64,000 bases of DNA from Pieris napi. Its lineage: Eukaryota; Arthropoda; Insecta; Lepidoptera; Pieridae. The stretch is taken from NCBI RefSeq assembly GCF_905475465.1, contig NC_062253.1, positions 7,874,001 to 7,938,000 of the forward strand, in the 5' to 3' direction. The stretch's first letter is position 1; each line of letters opens with the position of its first letter. Of the stretch, positions 1-12,400 are shown in pieces. The notes beneath the pieces were generated by a model, which searched no databases, was not told the DNA's origin, and saw only the letters and a list, made by a program, of their open reading frames with translations. Made by a program: the position numbers and the translations under genes.

Positions 1-3000
1 CACAGAATAAAAATATCATAATCAGAATAGACTATAGAATACTTGCTAGTTTATTTTAATTTATAGCTGAGCTTGATTGTCCAGTTAGAGACTAGCAATG
101 TAATCCACTAAACACTATTGTTGAGTTTATCTACATCAAACAATAAATTCCTTAAAAACAAATGGTTAATTTAAGTACCGTTTACTTATTTCAAGTACAG
201 TTGATTGACTGATAGACAAAACATCAATACTGCTGTGCTACGTCCGTAGGCGTAATAATACCTCTGTTCAAGCTCGATTTTTTGTTCATTAAGCGCAATT
301 AATATGCTTTAAAGTCTCCTAAAAATAGTCATAGCATAATTCAAGACCTTCGACCCAGTGGAACGCGACAACTATTAAGATAGATAGTTTAAAACACAAT
401 TTTTTTTCAAACGACGCATTTATTTCTGTTTAGTTTTAAATTCGACCATATTTCGCCTACTTAATTTCTACAAAAATTCAAGCTTACTATTATAATATTA
501 TATTTAGCCATTTGAAGTAACGAATAGTTTGGCTTTGTTATGCGTTGTGCCCTTACCTTTGCATGTAAAAAAAATATTCCATAACTGGCCTTATTTGACA
601 TGAAGTATAAAAAAAAATCTAAAAGCATCCATACGGCCATATACCTACTGGTATCAAAAAATCGCGTGTGTATTTAAACATAATATGTACACTTAGTAAA
701 AAAAACGACGGGTTGAACTCCGGGAGTGCCGGCAGATGTGAAAACTTGAATATTAACGTTGTGCATTTTTGATATTTTGGAATGGTTAGGGAATAATTTT
801 TCACGAATTGCTTTAATTATCAATATAAAATTACTATCATCTATGAGGTATCAGGTAGAATACAATATTTATTTATTGCGCTATCGTACACAAACATGAC
901 AATTTATATTACATTAAATACGCCGCGCCAGCTGTCTCCTCTCCATCCGTCTTACGAATTTTCGATCAGGTCTCGTGTCCTGACGCGAGTTTAAATTTTT
1001 TTACCCATTCCAAAAATAGTGTACAACGCCGCTAAAGAAGTTTTTCACTTCAAAAATTCTGCATGTAAGAGTGAAAGAAAATGCAAGGGTTCTTCTGAAA
1101 TAATGAAATAGGGATGTATATAATAAGGCACATTCAATATACTTTAATAATAAAAAACAATAAATATTACAAAATTATTTATTAACCTTAGTAAGGACCT
1201 ACTACGAGCAACATAACCCGCCGTCCGTCGTAAGGCACTAGTCAAATAACGGACTCAATTTTGATTACAAAATATACAGAAATTATACAATAATTATAAA
1301 TTAAAAAAAATTATAAATATGTTTAAGTATATTTTGGACTGGGCCATTTAGACGTTTATTTTGCTACGTCTCATGTAAAGCTGTCTGCGTTTTGCTGTGT
1401 TCAACAGGCAAATAAGATGAAACTTCAAAACCGTACCACGTTCCTCAAACATAAATTACTCACAAACTCTGAGAGAACGTACTTAAAACATAAACAACTT
1501 TTTTTCAAGTCAAAATATTATATAGGAGTAATTAATACTTTACAAAGTTCGGACGTAACTCTTTGAATATCTGAGCAAGTAAGTCAGTCTATTTATATTT
1601 AACTTTTCCATCTGTCAAATGCTTGTCCATCATACAATTTTGACAGCTGATGTGATAAATGCAGAATTTCATAGCGTTTAAAGTCTCTCATTAAAGGTGT
1701 TTTAGAGTGTCCAATAATTGATTATTTAACAAACTTATTTAATTTAAAAATTTAAACAGAAAAAACTACATATACATGATTTGGTCACTGACATTTAACA
1801 TATAGCATTTTTATAATGTTCCAAATCAATAAATTTACCGTCAATTAACTTAGTCTGAATTATAATTTACACAATAAATTATAAAAAAATATACATAATT
1901 TTTTACAATATAATTTGGCGTATATAAAATGTTTAGTTTGTAATTCTCGACAACGGTCAAATGTCAACTTTGAAAATTTGGCATTTGATAAATAATGCTA
2001 AATTTAAAAAACACCGATATGCAATCTACCCGTAGTATTAACACCGATCTACATCAAAAATTTGGTTCTTTTATTCTACTCTAATAAATAGGAAAATACT
2101 ATTGTCTTAATACTGAATGCCTAATTATCATAAGATGAAATTTTCTACCAACTAATGGTGCATTTTCATTTCAATTACCAGTGAATAAACGTTAGCTCTT
2201 TCTTACGCCCAGGTTATAAAAAATACTAATCGTAATGATAACGAGTCGTACACATAGGATAGAACATTTGAATGCCATTGTATTTGCAAGCTGTACGTAG
2301 ATTACAAGTACCTGCACGTAAGACAAACGTATACCAGACATGTACACGCATAACTTAAAAATTTTCACGCCATTCTCTCTGACTAGAACATAACTTCGAC
2401 TCGAGATTTGTAGATTACATTTTAACTTGAGCGCAAAAGGTTTATACATCATTTTAAGCAAGATTCAAATCGAGAGACGTTTAAAGTGTAAAATAATTGA
2501 AAAAAAATGTCTTCGATAAAGAGTAATCATTTGCGTCCATCATATTACCATTTATAATATTCATAAGATCGCAATTATTTTAACTACCGTTACTGTGAAT
2601 TAATTCAATTCCAAGTCTAGGATTTTCTTGTTAAAAAGTGTAAAAATTGTAGATTTTCTAAATATAATGTCAAATAGAGCGATATATTAAGTCATATGGG
2701 TTTCTAATCGTGTTTTCACGAGATCATTTTTTATTATAGTTGGAGAATAAGCTAACCGCTACAGAGCTACATATACTTAAAAATTATTAACTTGTATTCA
2801 CATATTATTTAATCATAAATTATATCACATAGAACACGTTTGCCAGAAACGTTTTCTTATATTAAGTGCGAAGTTTTTTCTAGTGTTAAGTGTTAATTGG
2901 ATGTCGTTACAGATATGTGGTGAATAGTTGCTTAATGATTCAGCGGATTTTTTATTAGTGTTTAATGTTTCTCTATAAGATATAGAAATGTTGAAGGATT

Positions 3001-3278
3001 ATGTGTCAATAATATTTTCAATACAGCGCCAAGCTTTGTGAAGTCCGTATTATGTCACGGCTGGAACATAGATTTATAGAAACATCTTACGTTTAACACT
3101 GACAATACACTAGTTTAAGAATAGAACGAGCCCGCGATGACAGATCTTTATCTGTTAGTTGTCAAACCATAGACATAGACATTATTACTTTAAGGTTCAC
3201 CCTAAAAAATCTATGAAGAGTAAATCCCTCCAAAACCGCAGCGTCTATATGAGATTGTCCAGCATTATGTCTTTAAGT
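1..3278. other. Downstream flank of PASK, no gene seen
   Basis: AT-rich DNA that should contain the PASK 3'UTR in its right part. I found no open frame with protein character and no clear repeat element. The 61- and 89-residue open frames here look random. Confidence 0.5.
2951..2956 (-). other. Candidate poly(A) signal for PASK
   Basis: AATAAA on the minus strand about 325 bases after the stop codon. Such hexamers are common in AT-rich DNA, so this is only a possibility. Confidence 0.25.
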
Positions 3279-3431
3279 TTATGAAAAACTGTCAGGTTCA
3301 CATTCATCCCAACTGTCACAATCGTAGTGTTCGCAGTCATAGTCTATGTCACAGGCCGCGTGACCCGTTGCGTCTGAGCTTATATCGGTTAAAGCCGCTT
3401 CCGATACTGGTTTCGAGGATATGTCGAGGAT
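3279..3431 (-). CDS. PASK: PASK exon 21 with stop codon
   Basis: Residues 1101-1150 and TAA at 3281-3279. The last 24 residues are rich in Asp, Cys and Tyr, with Cys at 1127, 1133, 1138 and 1144. CTTACAG acceptor. Confidence 0.9.
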   Translation of the reverse strand: MLDISSKPVSEAALTDISSDATGHAACDIDYDCEHYDCDSWDECEPDSFS

Positions 3432-6400
3432 CTGTAAGACAAAATGTAATTAATTTCTTATAATAAAGAATAATCATTTTATTTTTGTACTGACTGCAAA
3501 TTAATAAACCTTTTTGAATTAAAAACCTTCAATTAACTACATATAACCAAATTCGACTAGGTACTTAAAAGTAAAAAAAAATCATCAAAATTTCTCTATA
3601 ATATATATATTTTTAAGACATAAAAGATGTTGGGTTAATTACACTATGTATTAATGTCTATGTATGTACTAAAAAACGGCTGTATTATTTTATCGGATTC
3701 GTCTTTACTCTTAGCAGCTATTAAAATATCGAAACGATTCACCTATAAACAACTTAAATTGATATGTAAACAATAACCAAAGACAACAGTTTTACATTTG
3801 CTTCGTAATTTTTACAACGTCATAGACAAAAGTTACATTATACACTTTTTGTTTAGGGAGCGTTCAAGTATTACGTCACGCAATTTTTGAAGATTATTGC
3901 CCCCTCCCCCCCTACGTGTAATGCGCCGTAACGTTGTTCTGTACCCAATAGTAAAGTGACCACCCAGTGACTCTTTATACCTAGAAGTTACCATTATGTG
4001 GTGGAAAGTACTGGAAAGTCGAAAATAATATTAACAATAACGCTTAATTCAATCCCCGCCCCGCATCGTAACGCTTTACAAAAGGACGGCCCCCCTCCAA
4101 TATTCGTTACGTAATACTTGAATGCTCCCTTATGATGAATGGTGGTTGCTGTAAGAAGTACGCCTGGTCTGCTAGTGCATAATATATTTATCTATGACGT
4201 ACGCATTTGAAATTTAGAACTTTGAAAAATAATTCTTAGGAAAGAAAATTAAAACTTACATCAGCAGAAGAACGCAGACTGTAGTTTTCAGAATGTGGGT
4301 CGTGTCGTTTTCGCTCGTCTTTTGAGATGTTCTTACTCTCCGATCGCGCGGCAACTTCTGATGGATTTGAGCGTTCTGAAATATTATTTAAAATAATGCA
4401 TTAATATTTATAAGGTTAATTGCGCCATCTGGTAGAACTTACAAACTCCGAATAACTTAGCTTTAAGATAAGTAAAACGTAATGAAAAAGAAGCGGGAGC
4501 ATACAAACTCAAACTTTAAATAACTTTACAACCAATGACACTTATGAACGTCAACAGAAACGATGGTAAATTGATTCTATATTTACATTTACTACCAGTT
4601 CGCAAGTCAAGGGCGTAGCAAGAGCAGGCAGAAAGAACTGGCTTATCTATATATATCTTTTTATTCGCCGAGTTTTGAGTCATACAAATTGTTTGAACTA
4701 CAACAGCGCAGTTTTTGTTAAGTTTCGGACATATTTGATGCATTCTTTTGTTTTTGTGTGTACTAAAAAGCATTAAAATAAAAAATAGCACTTTTATAAT
4801 AATTTCAGTTTTTTGTTAATAATGTTACCTTTTACAAGCGGATCCAGAGCTAAAGATACAGGGGACCCGCTACGAGGCGACAAACTTCCGCTGAAATACA
4901 TCTCTGGGTTCGCCTCGTGACGATCTGAAATAACATCTAGCTACTACACTGGAACTTATCTATATACAAGGAAATGTTGACAAAATGCTCTAAAATATAG
5001 CAAATAATCATAATTTTTACAATTTTAGTAGCATATGATGTATAGACCCCTTTATTTACCAAAACCAAATCAGTCCAGGCTACATTTAAACCACTAATCC
5101 TTTTTTAACACAGCGTAAACACAGAAAAAATATAATAAAAAACTGAACTGTTTTGGCTTTTATTACAATGACCAGACATCTAAAATAGCACGTGCAATAG
5201 ATATTGGAAATATTGCATATCTATGTGTTAGTTGAAAAATGTTAAGAAATACGAAACAATATAAAAAAGAACAAAGTGTTCGATTTACTCTACTTATTAC
5301 AGCGCCATCTAGTTCAATTAGTAAACTTACCACAGTCTACGATTTCATGGAAGATATAATGCGAGATATTGACTGGTTGTCTGATCCAGGCGTGAGACAT
5401 CAACTGTGGTACTGTGCAGCGCTGAGATGGCTCCTTGCACAGCATCCATCTGAGCAAGTGTTCCAGATCTGCCAACGAATTTGAACTAAGATTTGAATAG
5501 TTAGAGGATCGGCCTTTTGGACGTCAATACATAATTCAATAATTTTTTTAAATGTAAGAACTTTTAAATTACATTTCACTATCGTCATGGAGAAAATGAC
5601 GTCATAGGGAAATTAAAAAAAGTTTATTGTATTCACATAGATAATATAATTACAATCAAAATCGGTTATAACGACATCGAATGGACTACTAATATTTGAT
5701 CGTAAAAACCGATAGTCGTAACAACCGATGACGTTGTTATTAAGAACCTAATACAATAGAATTCAGTCGGGACCTTTGATTTTGGTCAATATAACCGGTA
5801 TGTTGTTCTACACGATGTCGTCGTAAACGGTTTTGACTGTATATACAGTGGGGCCCTTTTTAACTAAATACAAATTACTTGTGCCCCTTCTGTAACTTAT
5901 ATGACAATAAAAACGTGTATTGTGTGCGTTTGTGCGAATTCATGGGTGTGTGTGTTTGTGCGTATGTGTGAGTATGTTTGTTTGAGTGTGTGAATGTGTC
6001 GTTTTATATAATAACAGCCATTAAATCCTCCAAGTCTGTATAACTTAAGTGAAGCGTTTGAAAAAAAAGCGCAATCAATACCATCAGAAACAATTTGGGG
6101 GAATGACAATGGTCCCTGTATGGTGTCCTCGATGTCAGAGAAGGGGTTAACGAAGAACGTCAATACGTATAAAGTTATTCCCATTGACCACATCTCCAAC
6201 TCGGGGCCTGCATACCTGCAAAACATACACAAATAAATCCGATATTTACAACAATTTTTTTTTATTTAGTCATATGTGCCTGACACATGTCAACTTCTTA
6301 CGTCTAAGACACGACAGTTTTCTCACGATTTTCCTTGATTATACGCTAAGTCACTAGGCCCATACTTCGATGGATGTATTTAAAAATCATGAAGTTTATC

Positions 6401-9400
6401 AGTTACTAGAGCCAACTTCGCATGGCTGAGAATTTTTTTAAATATATAGATAAAAATGTAACTTATGTACACGCGTTAAAAGTTATACTTCGTTGACAAA
6501 CAAGATAAAAATCTTTTTAAAATTTTTATCTTTCGCCTTATTCTACGTTTGTAGAAAAAACGACACTAACAATAGAAAAAAGGTATTTAATACATTGCAA
6601 GTTTTATTATAATGTATTATCTAGTTAAATAAAGTTTATTAAAAAATCACAAAAAAAATATTACTATATAATTATAGAAATCGACATTTTTTATTTTACA
6701 ATGTTGACTATGCTTACTTAAGGGTGACGGTTTTTTGTGACGGTGTGCGCACGCATCGTAAAAATTTGCTTTTATCATTTTTCCCTAACGCGCCAAAAAA
6801 AGTATAACTTCAAAAACGCGCAAGACACGAAGACGGCTGGACCAATTTGAGTATTTTTTTTGTTATTATTCCTTAAACTCCAAGGAAGGTTTCTATGGAG
6901 AGAAAACTTTAAAAAATTGCACCGAATCACCTAAAATTTTCTTTTTCTCAAATTGTAAAGCCGTGTTACTAAAGGTTGATGTGCAGCAGTTAAATTTAAT
7001 TCACTACAATTATAAAATACAATTGTTTCCTCTTTATATTACATTTTAACTTTGACATCAGGCCCAAAAAAATGCATATACTTTTAAACAATCAATTAAT
7101 ACATACTTATTCCCAGCTAACACCTCCGGGCTACAATACTCTGTGGTACCATAGAACGTAGAGAATAGAGTGTCTTTGCTCATGAATGTTGCTGAGCCGA
7201 AGTCTATGAGCTTCACATGAAACTTGTTGTCTATGATCACGTTCTCGTCTTTTATATCTCGGTGTAGTATGTTTAATGAATGTAGGTATTCTACTGCTTG
7301 GCCGATCTGAAAGTTTAAAAGTACGTAGTTAAGGGGCGATACCTTTTTAGGTCTGGGACTCAGATTTTTTAAATCTGTTTCGTGACCATTTGTCAATCTA
7401 ATAGGCAAGTAGGTGATCAGCCTCTTGTGCCTAACACACGCCGTTGGCTTTTTGAGTCTAAGAAAAGCCGGTTTTCTCGCCATTTTTTCCTTCACAGTTC
7501 GAGTGAATGATAGATGCGCACATGTTATGTGTCTTTCTAGAAAGTCCACTGGTGCACAGCCGGGGATCGACCCTACGACCTCAGGGATGAGAGTCGCACG
7601 CTGAAGACACTAGGCCAACACTGCTCATTCATCAGCATAGATTAGTAGTCAAACATTAAAAAATATAAAAATTATGTAGAGGCAATGTAATGTATATTTC
7701 ATATACCGTCAAAATATTTAAAACTTTTATATTATTATTACGAAACAAAAAAAAAATGCTAGAACCTAATGGAATACCTGTCGAAAGATATAGGACAGCA
7801 GCGGCTCATCAAGTCTTGGTCTTCTCTCGATGAACTCAAACAAATCCATACCAGCACCGTGTTTCTCCATCACCATTTGAAAGTATTTATCGTTCTCGTA
7901 CATATCTATTACGCTTACCTGAAAAAGAATATATAATAACAGTTTAGTTAAGCAACAAGATTCTTTAAATAATATTCTTATTAGAATTTTATTTATTAAT
8001 ATCATATATAGTGTTATATGCTTGCTATCTTTTCTAAAAAACGACAGCTATATTTCATAATTCAAAAATCATTTATTTATATAGGTAACAAAATGTACAC
8101 TTATGAACATCAAAAAATTAATATGACTGCCAGTTCTCAAATCAAGGGTGCAGAACGGTAGAGAAGAACTGGCAATAAACTCTCCGCCACTCTTTTTAAT
8201 CGCCAAGTTTTTTGTTTTACAGTAAACATAAATGTTACAAAAAAATTACACTTCCAATTTTAGATTTTACCTTTAATATTAAAGGTAGCATTGGTAGCTT
8301 TCCAATGACGTTGGTAACTATAATGACGTATTTTATTTATAAACAGAATCTCGAAATGAATATATGGTATTTAAAAAAAAATATGTTTATCATGGAACAT
8401 AAGATACAGGTATCACTAATTCCACGTCATTAAATTTGAATCTGTAGACATCCCTACTCATCGGCAAAGAAGACAGAGGGTGTAGGCCGAGAGAAAAAGC
8501 CGGCGTAAAAAACTCTCGGTACTCTTTTAAAATAGCAAATCATCAAACAACACTTATAAAAACTAGATAATCGTTACTAAAATTACTGTGCAAAAGAAAT
8601 GATTGTTCTGTTATCATTATTCATACTATATTTTGTTAAATTTAACTGATTCAAATTTTTTTTTCAGCTGGTTCCGTAGTGCATGGCAAAAACCGCTTAG
8701 TTGTGGAACGACGGACGTCGGGGTGATACGGAATATCGTAGAGCGCGGCCGGAGCGGTGCCGCAGCGTCATCCTACATACAAATTACTATACATGCGTTG
8801 CGCCGCACCGCAAGCGCGCCGGAGTTGTGATCTGCGAGACGAGGCGGGGAGGGGTAAAATATATTGCCACACCGCAACGGCCGTGTGGCCGCGCTCGTAG
8901 TCTGGATCGACGTCCGATGATTAAACTTTATCAATAAAATCAAACTTTATTAATTTTTCTACTTACTATATTAGGATGTTTCAGGGTCATAAGCAGACTC
9001 AGCTCCAATGGAACCTTCCTCCCATCTGGCCCATCGACCCAGAATTGAGCACCCACTTTTTCTTTAAGTATGAATTTGGCAACTGCTAGAAGTCGATCTG
9101 ATCTACGATATGCCATTTTGACGCAGCCGTACGCACCTTTACCTGTGAAAGTGTATTGTTTAATAAGATGGATGTATGAAACAGTGGAACCCGCATAATA
9201 CAAACACTCAGTATTATTTGGTTAAAGTTATCCGTTATTACACGTGATTCCGCGTAAGTCATCTCTATTATCATTGCTGATATGTTAAAAAATCAGTAAT
9301 CGTGTGTATGAAATATCAGAAAAATGCAATTGTATATACAGTGAAAACTCTATATAACGAACTTGAAGGGACCGTACCTTTCTATCGTTATAAGGAGTGA

Positions 9401-12400
9401 ATAGAAAAAAAAACAAATTTAACCAATTACAATAATTTCAAATTTTATTGCTATCCATAGGTAAATTATTCTAAACACATAACGCTTTTCTTTTACTGGC
9501 CATCTTGATAGTTTCAAAGTGGTGCGTTTAGTAACAGATCAAAATGTCATACAGGCAATGTAATCTTAGAATAATAACAAAGGCGAGAAGGTTGATTATG
9601 ACCTCAGGTTTTTCTTAGAAATTTCAGCACCTCAACAGTTACTGTCGCCGCACACGGGCCACACGCCACAGCCACAAACGCCGCCACGAGAAGCTAGAAG
9701 CGGCTACAAAGGTAGCTGAAGCGCGCGACAGCCACTTGTGGCCGGTGGTCGACACTTGCGGTCGGTGGCTGCTACTTTTTTTAACCCTTGCCTGCAGTAT
9801 CATAATGGACTCTGACGAAGAAGGTTTAATTGCGCTACTTTTGATAAAAAGACGTCGTCGTAGAAGACGAAACCGTAGTTATTGGATACACAGAAAGACA
9901 TTAAATATCCCCTCACCACGACAGGACGGTAATCGACAACCATTGAACTATACATGATGAAGCATTTGGCCTCAGTGAAAATATGATGAGGCCATATTCT
10001 GGAAAATATTTGGACTTAGACAAAAAAAGTTTTCAATTATAGGTTAAGCCGTGCCAGACGTTGCATTGAGTGTACCATCGGTGTACTAGCAAACAAATGG
10101 AGAATATTACATCGCCTATTAAACACTTCTGTTCATTTCTCAGAAGACATTGTGAAATCTTGTTGCATTTTGCACAACTTTATTCGCAAAAGGGATGGTT
10201 TCAATTTTCGTCACACTTTGAAAATAGTGGGACTCGAAAATATACAAAATACAGGCTGGCCAGTAACACGAGATTTCTTCCCAGGCCTTCACTTTTTCTC
10301 CTCTATTACTAAAACTATCACTTTTTGAATCCCAAATCGCAGGACGGGATTGTATCTCTGATATAAAAAATTCTATATCTATATTTATCTACCTATATGA
10401 AACACAGACTACGTGCGTGCGTTACCGTCGACTTCAGGTTAACTGAGGTAAGGGAGAGAGGGGCGCGGAATCGCGCGAGTGGCGTGTGGCGGCTTTTTGT
10501 GTCGGCGTTTAGTGGCCGGTGCGAGCCACAAGAAGCAAGCTGCGACGATTTGTAGCGTGTGGCCGCCACCGGCGCCAACCGTGTGCGGCGAGTCCATAAA
10601 ATGTATGAAAATTACAGGAAATATGCCAGTGGCGGCGTTTTGTGGTTGTGGCCGGTGGCCCATGTGCGGGGACCCTTAGTTTTGTAAGCTGATTATAAAA
10701 ACAATTACACTTAAGTATGTTGTTGATGTCTAAATATGAAAGTATTTCTTCGTTATAGAGAACGGCTGTTGCGTTATAAAGAGTGCATTAATGTATGGGT
10801 TTGTGTTAAACCAAACAAATGTAACCTAACATGTAAAAATATTAAAAAAAAAACACGGAAAATTTTTCCTAAATAAAATAATAAAAATTACCCTATAATC
10901 TATATATATATGATGAAAATGGTCTTCGTTTGAGGCTCAATCACGCCTAAACCACTGATCGTATCGACATGAAACTACCACCATTCGATGCGAAATTTTT
11001 CCTAGATGGTTTATGGTTTATTTATTAAATTCCAACGTTCCTTCATTTTTTTATTGCTGTTTTACTTTTATGAAAATTTATCTATACGGACTTCACCGCG
11101 GAAACATTCGGGGAGGCTTCCTAGAACCTCTAAACGTCAACATCTGTTAAAAACTCGATTTTCGAAATATTTCAATTTTCTTAGCGGGAAGTTAAAAAGA
11201 AGAATAATAAAATATGAAAAAAAAATAAAATAATGAAACATAAAATTTATTTTAATTCGTCCAGCAAAGCGGGCGCGAAACGGCTAGTGATTCATAAACA
11301 GGTTTAGAACAAAATGAATAATAGTTATCATATAAACACATAGTATAAATACACACACACACACACACAATAGTAATAGATATCATATTATAGAATTATT
11401 ATTAGTATGGAAATATTTATCACTTCACGAATAAATGGAAGTAACTAACTGTTAGTAAATAAGAACGCACTTATTATATTTTCATGTAATATAAACTGTA
11501 TGACAATCCTAAGATAATTCACAGAATGAGACGAAAGACTTTAATTAAAAGCGTGCAATTAGATAAATTAAATAATATACAATAATAAACTTTACCAATT
11601 TGTTTGAGTGTAACATAATGTTTGCTATACTCTCCGGCCACTTGTTCCTCACCGCATTGACTCATCAGAGACATCGAGTGCGGCCTACTGCTTGCCGATT
11701 TGTTGCCCTGTGGTAGAACTAACTTTAAGGAGGCTTCACTAAGTTATTTAGATTAAATATAAACAGGCCAGACGACTAATAAAAACATTTGCGGTAGAAC
11801 TGACATCAATTTGTCTATGTACACATTTAAATCCATCTTACCTATGTACCTATACGATTATTGTCTTCTAGTGTTCTGTTTTTTATTAATTATTTTAAAA
11901 CTTGCACCTTATAGGATAGCACTATTAATTTCACATATATTTTGGAATTGTAAACATTAAATCAATTATATAAATGGTACCTAACACTAAAAATTTAGTT
12001 TTTTTTTAATTATTTGTCAGGTTTTTGCCAAGCACACCTACTGTAAAACATTCGAAACGTTATATATTTTTTTTTTGTTATAGAACAGGTGGCATAAGGG
12101 CTGGAATAAAGGCTCACCCGATGTTAAGTGAAACCGCTGCCTATGGAGACTCTCAATACCAGAGGGCTCGCGAGTGTGTAGCCGGTCTTAATTGGAATTG
12201 GTACACTCTTTTCTTGAAGGATGCTAATTCAAATTGGTTTGGAAATACTTCAGCTCCTTCCACATAGTGGAACGACGGACGTCGAAATGATACGGGTGGA
12301 ATTTCGTATTCTGCCTCGACGTCTGATGATGAAACTCAGCTGCAGGTATTAATCCGAATAACTCCTCTGAACACTCTCCATGGTAAATGCGGTAGACGAT

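Larger units (their letters stand above)
9339..10790. mobile_element. Possible pogo-like element split by a Harbinger insertion
   Basis: Left end CAGTGAAAACTCTATATAAC follows TA. Near 10750-10790 there is an inverted, diverged match (reverse complement ACTCTTTATAACGCAAC). Most of the inside is the separate Harbinger at 9642-10675. The outer right boundary is not clear. Confidence 0.35.

Noticed and set aside
5400..5588. 62-residue minus-strand frame
   Set aside because: Wrong frame over exon 18; the kinase frame is the one used.
5897..6232. 111-residue minus-strand open frame
   Set aside because: It is exon 17 plus read-through into a GT-rich intron tract.
7058..7549. 163-residue minus-strand open frame
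   Set aside because: It is PASK exon 16 plus read-through into the intron and a SINE; only 7107-7306 is kept.
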